Below, one piece after another: positions 52,601 to 53,525 of a DNA stretch of 53,525 nt. The stretch's first letter is position 1; every line of letters starts with the position of its first letter. A program made the translations under genes and the position numbers. The stretch covers positions 1 to 53,525 of the forward strand of contig CAYQLC010000009.1 in the NCBI GenBank assembly GCA_964418325.1, written 5' to 3'. The stretch is from IMCC26077 sp964418325. GTDB taxonomy: Bacteria > Actinomycetota > Actinomycetes > Nanopelagicales > Nanopelagicaceae. The notes under the pieces were generated by a model. That model did not search any database and had not been told where the DNA came from. It worked only from the letters and a program-made list of their open reading frames with translations.

Positions 52601-53525
52601 GACATACCCGTGACAGTTCCTAGCAAGGTCATGCCTGATGTAAAGGAAGTGTTGGAACCATAGAGTTGGAAGGAAATCGGATCTCTATTTTCATAGTCAT
52701 TAGTAGTTGTAAATCCGATTTTGGTGATAGCCCACGGGCCTTTGAGGTCGATCAGAACGCTGGTGTTTACGCCACCATTTCCGCCGACTCCATTACTTCC
52801 GTTATTTTGGTTGACGCCACCCCAGTTGACATATTTTGTGCTTGTGCTGTTATCGAATGCTTTATTGCAAGTCTCATTGGTGGGGGAGCCACCTGCATCG
52901 ACTCGGTAAGGATCTCCCGTTCCTGCGGCGGTGCTGCACGCCGTGGTCACGCCCGTTGGCGTGAGAGTTATTGAGGTCCCAGAAGCTGTTCCGGTGCCGA
53001 CGATATTCACTGCGCTCACTCGGAAGCGATAGGCAATTCCATTTGTTAGACCAGTTACGGTTCGCGAGGTTGTTGTTGATGCGGATGCAGTGAAAGTTGT
53101 CCAAGTACTTCCGGCATCACTGGAGTAATCAACGATGTAGTTAGTAATTGCTGAGCCACCATTACTCGCTGGCGCACTCCAGTTCACAGTGATTTGCCCG
53201 CTACCAGCTGTTGGTGTGCCTATTGTTGGTGCACCGGGAACTGTTGCCCACTTCGCGTAGAAAGTCACGTTGGCAGTGGTCATTGTGTAGGTGCCACTCG
53301 ATGGATAAACAGTGCCATTGCCAGCTGCATCTGTTGTCCACCCTACGAAGGTTGATCCCGATGCAGTGGGTGTTGTGGATGAGATGGTGACCGTTGCACC
53401 GTTGAGATATCGCAGACTGTCGGTCGGTACGGAACCCGCTTGGCCGTTGAGGTTGTAGGTAACTGTGTAACTTGCATCGGCTTGCGCTGCAAAGTTGGTG
53501 GCTACTTGTGACGCGGTAAGTGCTG
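43679..53525 (-). CDS. Giant multi-repeat surface/adhesin protein, 5' end missing
   Basis: One minus-strand gene is open from the right edge to TAA at 43679-43681. It encodes more than 3,200 residues once two gaps are bridged. Order from the visible N-terminus: an InlB-type repeat, an FN3 domain, an F5/8 type C-like domain (about 52945-52447), some 21-22 InlB/Flg_new repeats (about 70 aa each, ending A-x-W), a unique beta domain (ISVPAGALPTNTRV, about 47345-46905), eight FN3 domains, an acidic Pro/Glu linker, an IPT/TIG-like domain (EHDGRAEIAGSGFKEQT), a last FN3-like domain and a cysteine-containing tail. A frame change at gap 45796 is explained by the placeholder length, since both sides are open. 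No sorting signal or membrane helix ends it. Adhesion or cell-cell contact is inferred. Confidence 0.85.
44715..46905 (-). repeat. Eight FN3 repeats, about 279-282 bp each
   Basis: Tandem FN3 units with the pattern PGAPT.V.A..GN..A.ISW.AP...GG..ITGY, then a loop with C-x7-C (for example DCTNTANLSC and GCTNVNALTC), then GLTNGT.YTFTV.A.N.AG. Corresponding positions recur at 282, 282, 279 and 282 bases where no gap intervenes. Nearly identical stretches of up to 38 bases occur between units, which explains the assembly break inside this block. Confidence 0.88.
45796..45895. other. Assembly gap (100 N) within FN3 repeats
   Basis: Exactly 100 N. The repeat period (279 or 282 bases) predicts that 149 or 152 bases are missing if no whole repeat is lost. 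Both values restore a single reading frame across the gap (3n+2), which supports the estimate. Confidence 0.9.
47345..52440 (-). repeat. Block of about 22 InlB-type (Flg_new) repeats
   Basis: Degenerate units of about 65-80 residues with the pattern Y-x-V-x-Y-x-x-N-G-G near the start, R-x-G-Y-T-F-x-G-W in the middle and T-L-Y-A-x-W at the end. Subtypes alternate: some have GYTLLRWDTL-type centres, and two have a Cys pair (WCTTQPALGAACSG, WCTTQPSVGATCSG). These match Listeria-Bacteroides/InlB B-repeats, found in many bacterial surface proteins. Confidence 0.88.
50044..50143. other. Assembly gap (100 N) within InlB-type repeats
   Basis: Exactly 100 N at a repeat boundary, between ...RTLYA and LAGGAAPN.... 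The reading frame is the same on both sides, so the true length is 3n+1. The repeat pattern suggests only about 31-37 bases are missing, unless whole repeats collapsed. Confidence 0.85.

Overview
The window looks like a scaffold from a metagenome-assembled genome of a streamlined, moderate-GC actinobacterium. A freshwater Nanopelagicales (acI-like) lineage is my best guess, from gene content and tight packing. The phylum is supported by mshA (mycothiol), senX3-regX3, carD, an lpqE-like lipoprotein, proteins matching the mainly actinobacterial families DUF2516, DUF3027, DUF3263 and DUF6542, a lone groEL under a CIRCE operator, and class I fumarase. Genes are closely packed, with many 4-base ATGA/GTGA or TAATG junctions and several promoters that place the start codon at the transcription start. 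Four runs of exactly 100 N mark scaffold gaps of unknown true length.

Layout. 1-2.9 kb: a truncated secreted protein, a small unknown protein, a DsrE-like protein, a small membrane protein, a nitrobindin-type heme protein, asparaginase and DUF2516. 2.9-8.0 kb: mshA, YbjN-like, gpmA, then phoU diverging from senX3-regX3 across an apparent PHO box; this matches the M. tuberculosis Rv0486-Rv0491 order. 8.0-12.8 kb: lpqE-like lipoprotein diverging from carD-ispD-ispF-cysS-rlmB, the Rv3584-Rv3579 block. 12.8-16.7 kb: an SGNH hydrolase, an enolase-superfamily enzyme and a secreted coiled-coil/repeat protein. 16.8-22.5 kb: tRNA-Thr, then a sugar-type ABC importer (binding protein and two permeases, no ATPase) joined to an SDR, a zinc alcohol dehydrogenase and a GNAT protein. 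22.5-28.3 kb: threonine aldolase, patatin, DinB, NDH-2, an NmrA/DUF2867 protein and DUF3263. 28.3-33.7 kb: groEL, DUF3027, a cold-shock protein, a small membrane protein, an MFS exporter and a lytic-transglycosylase-like protein. 33.7-43.7 kb: fumarase, xseB-xseA diverging from ispH, DUF6542, rmuC, ychF, a Gfo/Idh oxidoreductase and typA.

43.7-53.5 kb is one giant minus-strand gene whose 5' end lies outside the window. It encodes more than 3,200 residues: an N-terminal FN3 and F5/8C-like module, about 23 InlB-type (Flg_new) repeats, eight FN3 repeats that each carry a conserved C-x7-C pair, and a C-terminal two-cysteine module. It is probably a secreted or surface adhesin.

Most of the window is core metabolism and information processing. 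The least familiar content is the giant adhesin, the secreted coiled-coil/repeat protein at 14.8-16.7 kb, a SenX3 without membrane helices, and several unusual palindromes at gene junctions. I found no CRISPR array, phage module, insertion sequence or convincing defence system.
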